Assembly: GCA_020226215.1 (NCBI GenBank)
Contig: CM035230.1
Location: forward strand, 22,611,883-22,675,882
Source: Sindora glabra
Lineage: Eukaryota; Streptophyta; Magnoliopsida; Fabales; Fabaceae
Direction: 5' to 3'
DNA length: 64,000 bases
This document shows, one piece after another, positions 10,498 to 20,930 of the stretch. The notes below the pieces were generated by a model that was given only the letters and a program-made list of their open reading frames with translations, was not told where the DNA came from and did no database searches. Numbering within the stretch: the stretch's first letter is position 1; every line of letters starts with the position of its first letter. The translations under genes were made by a program, and so were the position numbers.

Positions 10498-11955
10498 CTC
10501 ATCTTCTTTTTGAGCTTCTTCATTTTTCTTCCTTGATTCTAGCTCATTTAACTGCTTCCCACTTCTTAATGAGACAACCTTTATGTGCTCTCTAGGATTT
10601 CTTTCAGTGCCACTAGGTCAAGTGCCTGGTTGTCTGGAATTCAACATACTTGCAATTTGGCCCATTTGTACCTCCAAATTTTTTATTGAAGTTGCTTGAC
10701 TTTGCATAGTTACTTCTTGATTCTTAAGTGCAGCTTCTGTTCTGACCATGAATTGGGAAGTATTCATGGTTAATTAAGCCAATGCTTCTTCTAAATTTAC
10801 CTTTGGTTATGGTGGTGATTGCTAAATTTGTTTTTGATAATTCTCTTGAGGTTTGAACACATTCTGATTATTCCTCCACCCTAAATTAGGGCGGTTTCTC
10901 CATCCTGGATTGTATGTGTTTGAGAAAGGATCATTTTGACGATTTTGATTCCCTACATAGTTAGCTTGTTCAGGTTAAGAAGGAATGAATGGATTGCCTT
11001 CTTGACATTGTGTGCTCATGTGAGGACCTCCACATAAATCACAAGCATCTGCAGAAGTTCTGATTGCATTTGCTTGAGCTGTTAATGAACTCACTTGCTT
11101 GGATAGAGAGGTAACTTGAGAAGACAAAGTGGTTAGAATGTCTAGCTCATGGACTCCAAGTGCTTTCTTTGAAGTGTTACGTTCAGAAGGCCATTGGTAA
11201 GCATTTGCTGCCATATCTTCTAACAGCTCCATAGTAGCTTCTATCCTTTTTCCCATTAATGATCCACCAGCTGCAGCATCTACAAGCATTCTAGTAGCAT
11301 TAGACAATCCATTGTAAAAATTTTGTAATTGCAGCCAATCTGGTAGCCCATGATGAGGACATCTTTTTAGCAGCTACTTGTATCTTTCCCATGCTTCATA
11401 AAGGCTTTCCATGTCATGCTGGGTGAATGAAGCAATCTCATTTCTCATCTTTGCAGTTTTAGCTGGAGGAAAGAATTTTACTAGGAATTTTTGTGTCAAT
11501 ATGTTCCATGTAGTGATGCTCCCCACTGGTAAAGAGTATAACCAGCTTTTAGCCTTATCCCTAAGTGAGAAAGGGAAGAGTCACAACCTTATGGCATCAT
11601 CAGAAACGCCATTGTGCTTGAATGTATCACAAATTTCTAGAAAGCTGGCTATATGTGCATTCGGATCTTTTGCTGGAGAACCTCCAAACTAATTTGCTTG
11701 AATCATTTGAATTATGACTGGCTTGATCTCAAAGTTATTAGCTAGTATAGGCAGTCTCCTGATGCCAGAAATGGTATCCATGACTGTTAGTGTGCCATAG
11801 TCACGGAGTGCTTTGGTGTCTGGTTCTTCTCTCAGATCTACCATTACTTCACTTTGATCTACAGTTAACTGCTTCTGTATCTTTCAATTGCTTCGACAAG
11901 TTTTCTCAATCTCAAAATCAAATAGCAGCGGCTCAACAACTTTTAATCTGGTCAT
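10498..11955 (-). pseudogene. Athila gag, broken
   Basis: Gag forms the particle and packages RNA. The best start is the ATG at 11953-11955 (MTRLKVVEPLL). Capsid-like sequence follows: PAKDPNAHIASFLEICDTF, LFPFSLRDKAKSWLYSLP, FFPPAKTAKMRNEI, FYNGLSNATRMLVDAAAGG. A CCHC knuckle CDLCGGPHMSTQC lies near 11010-11050. After it come the NPGWRNRPN and TERNPREH phrases typical of Athila gag tails. I see in-frame stops near 11875, 11690, 11580, 11380 and 10975. Confidence 0.85.
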
Positions 11956-12058
11956 ACACTAGGACAAACCTGAAAAGAAAAGAAACACCAAAGAAAAAAA
12001 TGTAAAATAAAAACCAAATTAGGATTAAGATTCTTGGTATTGATATTAATGATAACAA
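11956..12058. other. Athila leader between primer site and gag
   Basis: About 100 bp of A/T-rich leader. Nothing else is visible in it. Confidence 0.5.
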
Positions 12059-12076
12059 TACTCGGCAACGGTGCCA
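12059..12076 (-). other. Primer binding site, tRNA-Asp type
   Basis: Minus-strand TGGCACCGTTGCCGAGTA, six bases inside the 5' LTR. It matches the complement of the tRNA-Asp 3' end (TGGCGCCGTTGCCGGGGA, as I recall it) at 15 of 18 positions. This primer is characteristic of Athila and Tat elements. Confidence 0.85.
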
Positions 12077-12932
12077 AAAACTTGTTACGTGTAAAATGGT
12101 TTATCAATTAGCGTAAGTGTACACTGTCGTAAACAAGTAATAAAGTGATAAGAAAGTATCGTTCCCACGAGGATTGTTTCACTAAGTACCAAAATTAATA
12201 ATCCTAATACTATTTGGCAAATCGATTATTTGGAAATGAAGTGAGTAAATAAAGATTGATGCAAAAATATTTAAAATAAAAATGAATGCAATTGGAGTAA
12301 AGATAAAGATGAATAAAAGACCTAGGAATCAGACTTCACTTAACAATTTCGGATTGAATCATCTATCTACACTAATCCAATTTTAACTCCATTAATTGAT
12401 AGTCGAGTTTCCCTAAATTAATTACTAGCCTCTTCCAAGGTTAAGTAATTCTATAATTAATTGCTAATTCACTATATTCCTATGTGAATTAAAACAACTA
12501 ATCATGCATTAGGATTTATGGAACTCATTAAGACTACATAAATCATATGAATATATTCCTATTTCATATGCAATTTACGGTTTTAATTATAGGTTCCATA
12601 CACATGTATCTCCTTCCGGTCTCAACATACATATTGAGTTCATTCAAAAAGTGGCCAATCAATTAAAAGCATTAAGAGCAATAATTAAAACTCAATCTAG
12701 GAAAGAAAATCAAAATTAGTTTCAATAGAATAGAATTCAATCCGTTATTATCAAGTTATGTCATCACCCAAGGAAGATAAAAAAATTAGAACATAATGAA
12801 ATTAAAAACAAACATAAAATAGAATAGAAACATCATCACATTCATGATACAAACATAAGATTATAATTACAAATGCATGAAAATAGAAATACTATCCATC
12901 CATATAAGAGGTAAAACTTTCCATATAGGAGG

Positions 12933-12957
12933 AAAACCTAGCCTTCCATGTATGAGG
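12933..12957. repeat. 25-bp tandem unit present in only one LTR
   Basis: The block ending TTCCATATAGGAGG is followed by a second imperfect copy ending TTCCATGTATGAGG. The 3' LTR has only one copy at the corresponding place (about 2765-2790). Confidence 0.8.
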
Positions 12958-13041
12958 CATACAAGAACTAAAAATGCATGAACTAAACTACTATCTAAGA
13001 TGCATGAATCAATGCTTACTGCAAATGATCTCTACTTCTAC

Positions 13042-13051
13042 CTATTTATAG
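13042..13051 (-). promoter_or_regulatory. TATA box of the Athila 5' LTR
   Basis: CTATAAATAG on the minus strand. It is the likely core promoter for the element's genomic RNA, about 600 bp from the LTR's TG end. Confidence 0.65.
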
Positions 13052-13649
13052 GTGAATAAATCAGCTACAAGTTATAAATCTTAACCATTAGCTACCAATC
13101 ACATTCTTTAGCTACCATTCATGGTCTTTAACTACCCTTCTTGATTTTCGCAGCAACAATTCTTCTGACTGGTTGGTAATCTTTCACCATCAGAATGGCA
13201 GATTTACATCTTCCTGTCAACATAGGAGTTGTAGATCCGGATCTTAAATTTCAAATTCCACAAAGAACTCCTAATTTTGACATTTCTATCTCAAGTTATG
13301 ATCAGATTAGTAACCAAAGGTCAGATTCCGCCAGAACCACTGTTTCATCTTCCAAGCAGAATTTGAGATCCTTAGATCCCGAACTGGGCTTTTCTTTAAA
13401 CATGAAATTTGTAGAGATTTTTCTTATCTTTTTAACCATATAAAGAAAAATCCAATCCAACATCTAGAACTCCAGATATAGCTTAAAACCTGAAACAGGG
13501 TCAAAATACAGCATTATCTAAAAGATTTGATTTCATTTCAAATTCAAGACCCATTCACAAAATGCAACTAAATTTATTAAATTAAACAAGATAACATCCA
13601 AAAATGCATCATACAAGGAAAAATAAATATGTAAATATTTTACGTATCA

Positions 13650-14219
13650 ATATCCAAGGGAGGAACTACTATAAATTCTTGTATTTGATCTCTTTACTCT
13701 ATCTCTTTATTGTTTCTGCACATTGCTCTATTTTTTAATCTTTTACTCTGTTCTGTAATTATTGTTTACTGATATATTATGCTAATTGCTTTGTTATTTT
13801 TTAAATATATTATGTTTGAATGTTTATATCGATGCTTAAATGATTAAATATTTAAAAGAGTTATATATCTATGCATATACTTCTTGATTATTTTGTCTAT
13901 ATATAGTTAATGAAATTGTTGAAGGAATTGTGTTTTAATGTTAATCTTGTTAGTTCGATGATTAAATAGTTGAAAGAGAAATCATTTTATGCATTAACAT
14001 CTTGATTCTTATTTTTGTATAGTTGAATAAGTTACTTTGCACTAGTTCTTTGAATTATCATATATTGAGTGCAAACATCTTTTCAAAGCTTTCTTGAAAT
14101 TGTTTAAATTAAAATTATCCTCATAACTTTCTAAAATCAAAGGGTTTTCAAAGAGAATTTAAAAAATAAGAAAAGCTTTAAAAATACCTAATTTATCCCC
14201 TCTTGGGTGTGGGTTGCCA
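13650..14219 (+). mobile_element. Right part of the split copia-type LTR
   Basis: Continues the LTR interrupted at 1938. It ends near GGTTGCCA at 14219, preceded by ATTTATCCCCTCTTGGG. The next bases already encode RNase H residues of the older Ty3/gypsy element on the minus strand, so this is an insertion boundary. The matching target duplication would lie left of the window. Confidence 0.6.
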
Positions 14220-14682
14220 AAGCCTACAGAATTCACTCCAAGTAGCATGTTTATGATTGATCTTTTTCTACGAGTTTAAATGTTTAAGGACTTCATGATC
14301 AAAGTAAAAGATAAAACTCTTTAGGTAGTAGGTAATGGCTCTAATGTTGCAAAGCACAAATAACAACATAGAATTCTTTATCATAAGTGGAGTATTTAAG
14401 TTTGGCATTGCTAAGTTTTTCATTGAAAAAAGTAATTGGACATCTTTCCTAGCTTAGAACAATGCCAATTCTAGTGTTAAAAGTATCACAATTGACTTCA
14501 AAAACTTAGTCAAAATTTACAAGGGCTAATACTAAGGTTTCAATTAACCATTTACTTAACTTTTTAAAACTTTGTTGGGCTTGTATCATCTATTAGAATT
14601 TGCCTCCTTTGATGCAGTTTGTGAGTAAGGCAGTAATGGTGTTGAAGTTTTTTATGAATTTTTGGTAAAAAAAAGTCTAATC
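14220..14682 (-). pseudogene. RNase H of the chromovirus-like element
   Basis: FYQKFIKNFNTITALLTNCIKGGKF near 14600-14680 is the end of reverse transcriptase. FEVNCDTFNTRIGIVLS, CPITFFNEKLSNAKLKYSTYDKEFYVVICALQH and SHYLLPKEF are RNase H. The last recognisable residues, HATWSEFC, are at about 14225-14255, where the copia LTR interrupts. Confidence 0.82.
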
Positions 14683-14687
14683 CATGG
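14683..14687. repeat. Target-site duplication, left, of the solo LTR
   Basis: CATGG here and CATAG at 16158-16162 differ at one position and exactly flank the TG...CA element. Confidence 0.65.
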
Positions 14688-15337
14688 TGTTAGCCAAGAT
14701 TTTACCCAAAAGGGGGGTGAATTGGGTTTTAAAAACTTTTTGCAGTTATGCTTAATTTGAATGATGATGTGAATAAGGAATAAGTGTTAATATGAAAGTG
14801 AATGCAAGATAATACAATAATCTGATGAAGAATCTAAAGAACAGAACAATATGTTAGGAAAGTAAAGAGATAGGGAAAAGAGATATCAAACATAGCTATT
14901 TATAATGGGTCCAACCTTGAAGATCCAATACTTCAAGGTGTACATCCACTACTAAGTCTCTCCGACTTGGATTTGAAGTATTATCCACTATCCCTTCAAG
15001 TTTGAGGGCATTTGAAGAAGCCTCAGTACAAACTCTATTTTTCCTTCTCTATCCCTTTGAGAATCCTCTCTCAAAGCTCTCAACAATTCCCAAGAGATTC
15101 ACTACTCTTGAAATTTCTGGGGATACCTCACCCCAGTATCAAATAAATGAAAGAAAGTAATACAAGAATGCAGCTCACAAAACTCTAGAAAGTGGATTAC
15201 AAGATGAAGCTCAATGAGAAGAGTTTTTCAATCAAGTAAGCTCAAGGGATTTCAAGTTATGAAAGGATGAAAGAATATTTTTTGTGTCTATGTAACAGTG
15301 TAAGCTCTTTCTCTTAGGAAATAATTTGAAAAGAAAC

Positions 15338-15347
15338 CTTTATATAG
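15338..15347 (-). promoter_or_regulatory. TATA box of the solo LTR
   Basis: Minus-strand CTATATAAAG, in the middle of the LTR and correctly oriented for it. Confidence 0.5.
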
Positions 15348-15415
15348 AAGTTAGAAGAGTCAAAAAACTGTTAGTCAGTAAATATAACTGTTATAGAGTT
15401 GTTGGTGCCTTGTGA

Positions 15416-15860
15416 ATTGATTCTGGAATCGATTTAAGGACCCTGCAAAAAATTTGAAAAATATTGATGAATTGATTCATACTTGAAAAACTCCTTAGTG
15501 AATCGATTCACTTTAACTCCTTTTCAACTTTGGATGAGCTAAATCAATTTGAGAATCGATTCATCCTTTTTTGAAATAAGACTGAGAAAAAGCAGGACAT
15601 AAAGAGTAGGTTGAGCAATTGATTCTTTGGAAAGAGAGATCAAACTTCTGAAAACATGAATCGATTCGGAAATCGATTGATTTTCCTTTGAAAAACTTTC
15701 TGGACCTTGAGAATCCATTGTTGAATCAATTTGGGTAAACTAGTTTGCTTTCTAGAATCAATTCCAGGCAAACCAGTTTGCTCTCTGAATGCTTGGAATC
15801 GATTGGTGAATCGATTTGGACAAACTAGTTTACTCTCTGAATGCTTGGAATCGATTCAAC
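15416..15860. repeat. Cluster of AATCGATT palindromes with a tandem sub-repeat
   Basis: AATCGATT recurs at least seven times (for example near 15426, 15502, 15555, 15660, 15672, 15800 and 15850), with further AATTGATT and AATCAATT variants. Between 15735 and 15860 a unit containing AAACTAGTTTGCTTTCT and GAATCGATT repeats three times. Confidence 0.8.
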
Positions 15861-16162
15861 CCCAGAAATAGCTTTGAAAAATGTTCTTTTACTTAAAAAA
15901 TAACCCATGCTTTGTTTAAAGGAGAGGCACAAGATTAACATTATGATTTTGAGAAAAACACTTGATCCCTTAATGATTGAATCCTCTCTTACAAATAAAT
16001 TCTAAGGGGATTAACTAAGAAATAACTAATCTAGACATAATTTTCTTTTCTTCATCTTCAAAACTTGTAGCAAGTTCCTTGATAAGGAGGGCAAAATCCA
16101 AAAGTCATCAAAGTGCTTTGTTATCATCAAAACTCTTTAGAAGGGCTAAGGTTAACACATAG

Positions 16163-16930
16163 AACCTCCTAACATTGTAGATGGATTTAGGAGTTAGCTA
16201 ATTGTTGATGGCTTTTATCTTGCTTGGGTCAACTCAAATGTCTTCTATAATGACAATATACCCAAGAAATATAACTTTATTTGTTAAGAAGGATCACTTC
16301 TTGAAGTTAACATAAAGTTTTTGCTTTTTAAATATCTTTAGCACTTGTCAAATATGATCCAGATGTTCTTCTTTACTTTTACTAAAAATTAGGATATTTT
16401 CAAAATACACGACTATAAATTTCCTGATAAAGGGTGAAAGTACTTAATTCATTCAATGCATAAATGCACTAGGAGCATTTGATAATCCAAAAAGCATTAT
16501 AGTCCATTCATACATACTATCTCTAGTCTTAAAAGCAATTTTCCATTCATCTCTAGGCCATATTCTAATCTAATGATATCCACTATAAAGGCTAATTTTA
16601 GAAAAGATAGTGGCTCCATATAGTTAGTCAAGTATATCATCAAGTTTGGGTATTAGGAATCAATACTTGATAGTGATCTTATTTACAACTCGATTATTAA
16701 TGAACATTCTCTAGCTTCTATCCTTCTTTAGTACCAAAAGTGTTGGTATAGCACAAGGACCGACATTTTCCCAAATTAATTCTTTCTTTAGTAGCTCTTC
16801 AACTTAATGCTGGATCTTAGCATGCTTTTAGGGACTTATCTTATAGGTTGGTTTGTTTGGAATGATAACTCTAAGGATGAACTCAATAGCATGCTAGATG
16901 TCTCATATTGGTGGCAAGCCAAGAGGAATC
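16163..16930 (-). pseudogene. Reverse transcriptase of the chromovirus-like element
   Basis: Minus-strand translation gives CAIPTLLVLKKD, LIPKLDDILD, WKIAFKTRDSMYEWTIMLFG, FIRKFIVVYFENILIFSKSKEEHLDHI and KLYVNFKK. The catalytic YFDDIL box reads YFENIL, so both aspartates are lost. There are many stops. Confidence 0.85.
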
Positions 16931-17079
16931 TCTTCTAATGCAACATCTAAAAGTTCAACAAGTAATTGGTCAACTTCTAGTGGAAAAGTAGTTCCATTGT
17001 TCTATTCAAGCAATAATACAAGCCATATAGCTTAAGCTTTTGTTGATGTCACCTTGAATTGAGCTTTAGATACTGAAAA

Positions 17080-17640
17080 CACTAGCGGTTTAGCCTCACT
17101 TTTGGCTTGATTGAATTCTTCAGGCGATAATAGAGTTAACTTAATCTTCATTCTATCCTTTATGAAAGAATAAATATTTGCCTAACCATTGTGTATATCA
17201 CGATAGTCATACTGCCAAGGTCATCCTAAAAGAAGTGACAAGCTTCCATTGGAATGACATCACAGCATACCTCATCTTAGTACTTTTTACCAATTGAAAA
17301 AGAAACAAGGCAGTGTTCTGTAACTTTTATGTCATTATCTTTGTTAAGCCATTGTAACTTATAAGGATACAGATCCTTCTAGGTAGGTAGTTTGAGCTTT
17401 CTCACCATGTAACTTTTACCTCATTATCTTTATTAAGCCATTGTAACTTATAAGGATACAGATCCTTCTAGGTAGGTAGTTTGAGCTTTCTCGCCATGTA
17501 ACTTTTACCTCATTATCTTTATTAAGCCATTGTAACTTATAAGGATACAAATCCTTCTAGATAGGTAGTTTGAGCTTTCTCACCATGTATCTTGATATAA
17601 CATTCTTGTAACTTCTGCCATTTATGATGACATCACATAC
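17080..17640 (-). pseudogene. Aspartic-protease-like region of the chromovirus-like element
   Basis: LYPYKLQWLNKD, then CLVSFSIGKKY, DEVCCDVIPMEACH and a following PW-like block are the usual protease-to-reverse-transcriptase stretch of such polyproteins. An 89-bp tandem triplication disrupts it. Confidence 0.7.
17320..17586. repeat. 89-bp tandem triplication
   Basis: Units 17320-17408, 17409-17497 and 17498-17586 begin GTAACTTTTA and end TTTCTC(A/G)CCAT. Copies differ by only a few bases. Since 89 is not a multiple of three, the triplication would shift the protease frame. Confidence 0.95.
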
Positions 17641-18783
17641 TTTATCTTAGGTTATACATCAAATGTGGAAAATGTTATGCCTTAGCTAAGATTCTTCCTT
17701 TCTAGTTGTGGTGTGTGAGCTTCATCTAATCACTAGTGATTCTCCATGATTAGTAAGGGTAAGTTCTTCATCAAACATTGGTGATTCAAAGTATTCATCT
17801 TTTATTCGCTTAAGCTCTTCTTCTTCTTCTGACACTTATTGAATTTCTCTTTCAAAGATAATGATGACTTTTCAATTTGGGCAATTTGATACAATATGGC
17901 CATAACCTTGTCATTTGAAGCAGTTATGTGGTTTGGGTTTAGTGGGTATTTTAGGGTTAGTTTCTTTGATAGGTTTAAGTAGGATCTTGTTTAAGGTATT
18001 AGATTATGAGGTTTGAGTTTTGCAAGTATTAATCAGGTCTTTTGAGGAGGAAGGTTAAGAAAAGGGCTTTTTGAAAAGTTATTTCTCAATTTGAATGGCA
18101 AGTCAAATGAGATCATTTGAAGTCCAATATTGTTGGAGTTGTACTAATTAGGTAATATCATAATTCAATCCTCCAAGGTAATAAGCAATAATTTGCTCTT
18201 CTTTTTCTTGAATATCATATTTCATTATTAGCTTTTCAAATTCTCTAGTGTATTCTTTCACGGATAGAGACTTTTGGTGGAGATTTTGTAATTAGATAAA
18301 ATTATCTTAATAATAGTGATCAGGTAGGAACTTACATATAAGTTCTCAATGCATTTTCTTCCACGTCCTAATCTTGCTTTATCATTTGCATTCTTATTTC
18401 TTCTTTAAATTTTCCCACTAGATAGAGGTGTGCTTCTTCAACTTGACAGTAACAATTTTAACCATTTACTTATTCGATATGTCTTTCAATTTGAACACCC
18501 TTTCAACTATTTGAAGCCAATTAACAAATTCATCTTGTTAGAGCCTTCCTTCGAAATCTTGAATGTTTACTTTAATATTAGTTCCTCGAGTTAGTTGCCT
18601 TTAGGGGCAATGACTAATTGCTAAAGAGTAGTCACTACTATTAGGATCATATTCAAGATTCCTTCTTTGATTTAATAAGTCTTATTAGGCATTAACAAGT
18701 TCCTATAATTATTGAATTTGTCTTTGCATTTTTTCCATCTCAATCTCTTGGATATTTCTTTCATTTTGTCTTTTTGATGGCAT
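17641..18783 (-). pseudogene. Gag of the chromovirus-like element
   Basis: A start at 18781-18783 gives MPSKRQNERNIQEIEMEKMQ. A CCHC knuckle reads CFK-QGYGHIVSNCPN (second cysteine codon mutated to a stop) at about 17880-17935. Stops and frame changes are frequent, and the segment between is only loosely recognisable. Confidence 0.65.
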
Positions 18784-19502
18784 TTTGGTAATTCATAGTA
18801 GGTTATGAGGTGAAAGTTAAATTTCTTGAAAGTTTAGGGTATTTGTAATAGTAAGACAAAATTTAGGTTAACATTGAATTTTGGCCAAGTCTGGGGTTTT
18901 TTTGCAATAATGAATAAATTTTAAGGTTGAAATGGAATTTATAAAAAGTTTGGGCAAAACTTGTTATTTTAGAAAATATTCTGGGTTAAAATGAAATATA
19001 GATAAGTTGAAAGGTAACTTTAAAATTTTTAAAAATTCTATTTACGTGATTGTTAATGTGGTAAAGTGGCATATGGTGCAACCTTAGTAGCTAACGTGGC
19101 GTTGACTATGCACCTAAAAGCTGACTCTATTGATGTCAAATTATTGGCTGGGTCTGTTGATGCAGCGACACTTAACACATGGCACTCAAGGAATGGATGA
19201 CATGTTGCCTATGTGGTGTTGATATAGTCATCTTCAACCTTAGTTAGATGCATGTGGCATATGTCATGAATGGTCAGCACGCAGGACTCCTGTAGTGGTG
19301 CATAAGGGCTTATGATAGCTCCATTCACTATGAAATTTTGTAATCCAGCATTTTGGACCACTCCAAACTTGTCTGCAATGTTATTTTGCTAAAAAAACTA
19401 TTTGAAAATTAGGGTTTTGAAAGTAGTTATTGTTAAAGTACGAAAATCGAGAAGTATTTCAATCACCTTTGACTCAAACACTTTTACAAGAAGTTAGATA
19501 AA
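18784..19502. other. Leader of the chromovirus-like element
   Basis: About 720 bp between gag start and primer site with no recognisable gene. The part at 19040-19330 is less AT-rich than its surroundings. Confidence 0.5.
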
Positions 19503-19517
19503 CCAACTCTAATACCA
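19503..19517 (-). other. Primer binding site, iMet tRNA type
   Basis: Minus-strand TGGTATTAGAGTTGG, three bases from the LTR. It differs from the usual TGGTATCAGAGC only at the T after TAT and in its last bases. This primer is typical of chromoviruses and many copia elements. Confidence 0.75.
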
Positions 19518-19520
19518 AAA

Positions 19521-19920
19521 TGGCTCAGAAGCTAAATGGTAAAAGGAGAGAAATCCTTTTCTAAAGAGAAACTGTATTGATTCAACTCTTAGATGCTCCA
19601 AAGTATAACAAGAGTAAAGTTTTTATAGTAGTATTCTACAGGCATTTTCATCACTAACTTTTCTAAAAATATCTCCCCTATACAGATTCCTAAGCAAGCT
19701 TTGGACTCTTCTATGGCTAGATACGAAGCTTTAAACAATTCCTAGGCAAATTTAGAAAATTCCAAGACTAGGTATAAAGTATAATAGTTTTAATCTAGTT
19801 TTAATCTCTCTTGAAATTCTTAAAATATCTCCTTGTTAATTGAATGTGATTCTTTGGTTCATTAGTTCTATGCTACTTAGTTAAGTCTCCTTTTATTTAT
19901 CTAGAAGGCATAAATAAGAA
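19521..19920 (-). mobile_element. 5' LTR of the chromovirus-like element (outer end uncertain)
   Basis: Starts TGGCTCAGAAGC on the plus strand, directly beside the primer site. Minus-strand ACTATAAAAAC near 19620 is a possible TATA box. I could not fix the outer end because the partner LTR is outside the window. Confidence 0.55.
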
Positions 19921-20930
19921 TGACTTTAAGTTATTATATTTCTATAATTAGTCATTCACTAGGGTTTTTTGAAACTCACCCTTTTTTCTCTTTTTTTTTT
20001 TTATTTTTATGGGAAACTTTTCCCTTAGGTGCTCAACTATTGTCAAATGGATTGCAAGTAAGACTACTCAAGGATTTTGACATTAAGGTAAGCTATAGAA
20101 CAGATAGAATAAATGCTTATAAATGTTAGATGTTACATAATTGCATGTATCTCCCCTAAAATTTAAATTCAACCATATTATCTTGAATAGATATGCATAG
20201 TTGCATGTAGAATATTGCATTGATTATATATATATAAGGTTTATAAATGGTTGCTTATAGTGACTTTGTACACTAATCATGTTCTATGGAATGGATCATG
20301 ATAGTGATCCACTGGATCAGAGAAGTGAAGGTAGATAGCTTTAACCTAAGTAATAAAATAGTGAGAGTTGTAGTTAATGTAAGAAAAATATTTAGGAAAG
20401 AATTAATGCTAGAGAAGCATAAAAGTACCTACATTATGTATATACATGGAGATGAGATTGGAAAACATTACCTTTGATGGTGAAAGGTACCTATAGGTTT
20501 GTAGCTTTTGAATATTCTCAATTCATCAAAGTGTTGCAAGCCTCAATGTTCTTGCATATGTATTGCAAGATACATGTAAATAAAGAGATTATGTATAAAC
20601 TTGATTGAAACTGGTGAAACTTGATTAAAGTGGAGTAACTTAATAAGGATATGGTTATTGTGGTTTTCATTTTTTTTTTGAAGAAATTGCAATGATTATG
20701 GACATTCATGGTTTGCCTCCTATGATTAGTCTTAATCAACAATAGGTGGAGTATGAAGATTAATGGATATGGAAGAATTGGTGTTAAAATGGAGATTATT
20801 GAATTTGACCTTAATTCTAATTGTTATCATTTAGTAATAGCTTCATATTATGACCATTTTCTTATTTAATTACAGTTTTGTGTAAAGTTATGATCAAGTT
20901 CTTGCTCAACAGATATTTTAAACTATAAAT
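19921..20930. other. No recognisable gene
   Basis: Three short frames occur (19920-20129, 20286-20477 and 20518-20742 on the minus strand), none similar to a protein I know. Part of this may still be LTR. Confidence 0.4.

Larger units (their letters stand above)
1939..13649 (-). mobile_element. Athila-type Ty3/gypsy retrotransposon, full length, decayed gag-pol
   Basis: An 11.7-kb element transcribed on the minus strand. It has two LTRs beginning TGATACG and ending ACGTAACA, a primer binding site, a polypurine tract, and gag, protease, reverse transcriptase, RNase H and integrase in Ty3/gypsy order. Flanking five bases are ATATT (1934-1938) and ATATC (13650-13654), a target duplication with one mismatch. 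The Athila assignment rests on the tRNA-Asp-type primer site, the long LTRs, the gag wording around PAKDPNAHIASFLEICDTF, the protease DLGASVNLMP and the reverse transcriptase FMDDFSV. Gag-pol carries several stops and frame changes, so it is not autonomous. Two extra open frames lie between integrase and the 3' LTR. Confidence 0.93.
12083..13649 (-). repeat. 5' LTR of the Athila element (1567 bp)
   Basis: Plus-strand ends are TGTTACGTG and CGTATCA. It is the same sequence as 1939-3480 apart from a few percent of substitutions and one additional 25-bp unit at 12933-12957. The plus-strand frame at 13195-13443 lies in U3, is antisense, and is broken in the partner LTR, so I do not call it a gene. 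Confidence 0.95.
14688..16157 (-). mobile_element. Copia-type (SIRE-like) solo LTR, 1470 bp, reverse orientation
   Basis: Plus strand starts TGTTAGCC and ends GGTTAACA. In minus orientation it begins TGTTAACC and ends with AATTCACCCCCCTTTTGGG and CTAACA, the pyrimidine-rich end of SIRE-type LTRs. It sits between reverse transcriptase phrases PKSIYNVRRF (about 16165-16200) and FYQKFIKNF, which are contiguous in an intact element, so it is an insertion. No primer site or coding sequence is present. Confidence 0.8.
14220..19520 (-). mobile_element. Internal region of an older chromovirus-like Ty3/gypsy element
   Basis: Minus-strand order from high to low coordinates is primer site, leader, gag with CCHC, protease, reverse transcriptase, RNase H. 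Many stops and frame changes interrupt it. It is also interrupted by a solo LTR at 14688-16157 and cut off at 14219 by the copia LTR. Integrase and the 3' LTR are not in the window. The iMet-type primer site and the reverse transcriptase wording suggest a chromovirus; the sublineage is undecided. Confidence 0.82.

Noticed and set aside
13195..13443. 82-codon plus-strand frame in the Athila LTR
   Set aside because: Antisense in U3 and broken by stops in the partner LTR at about 3027-3270.
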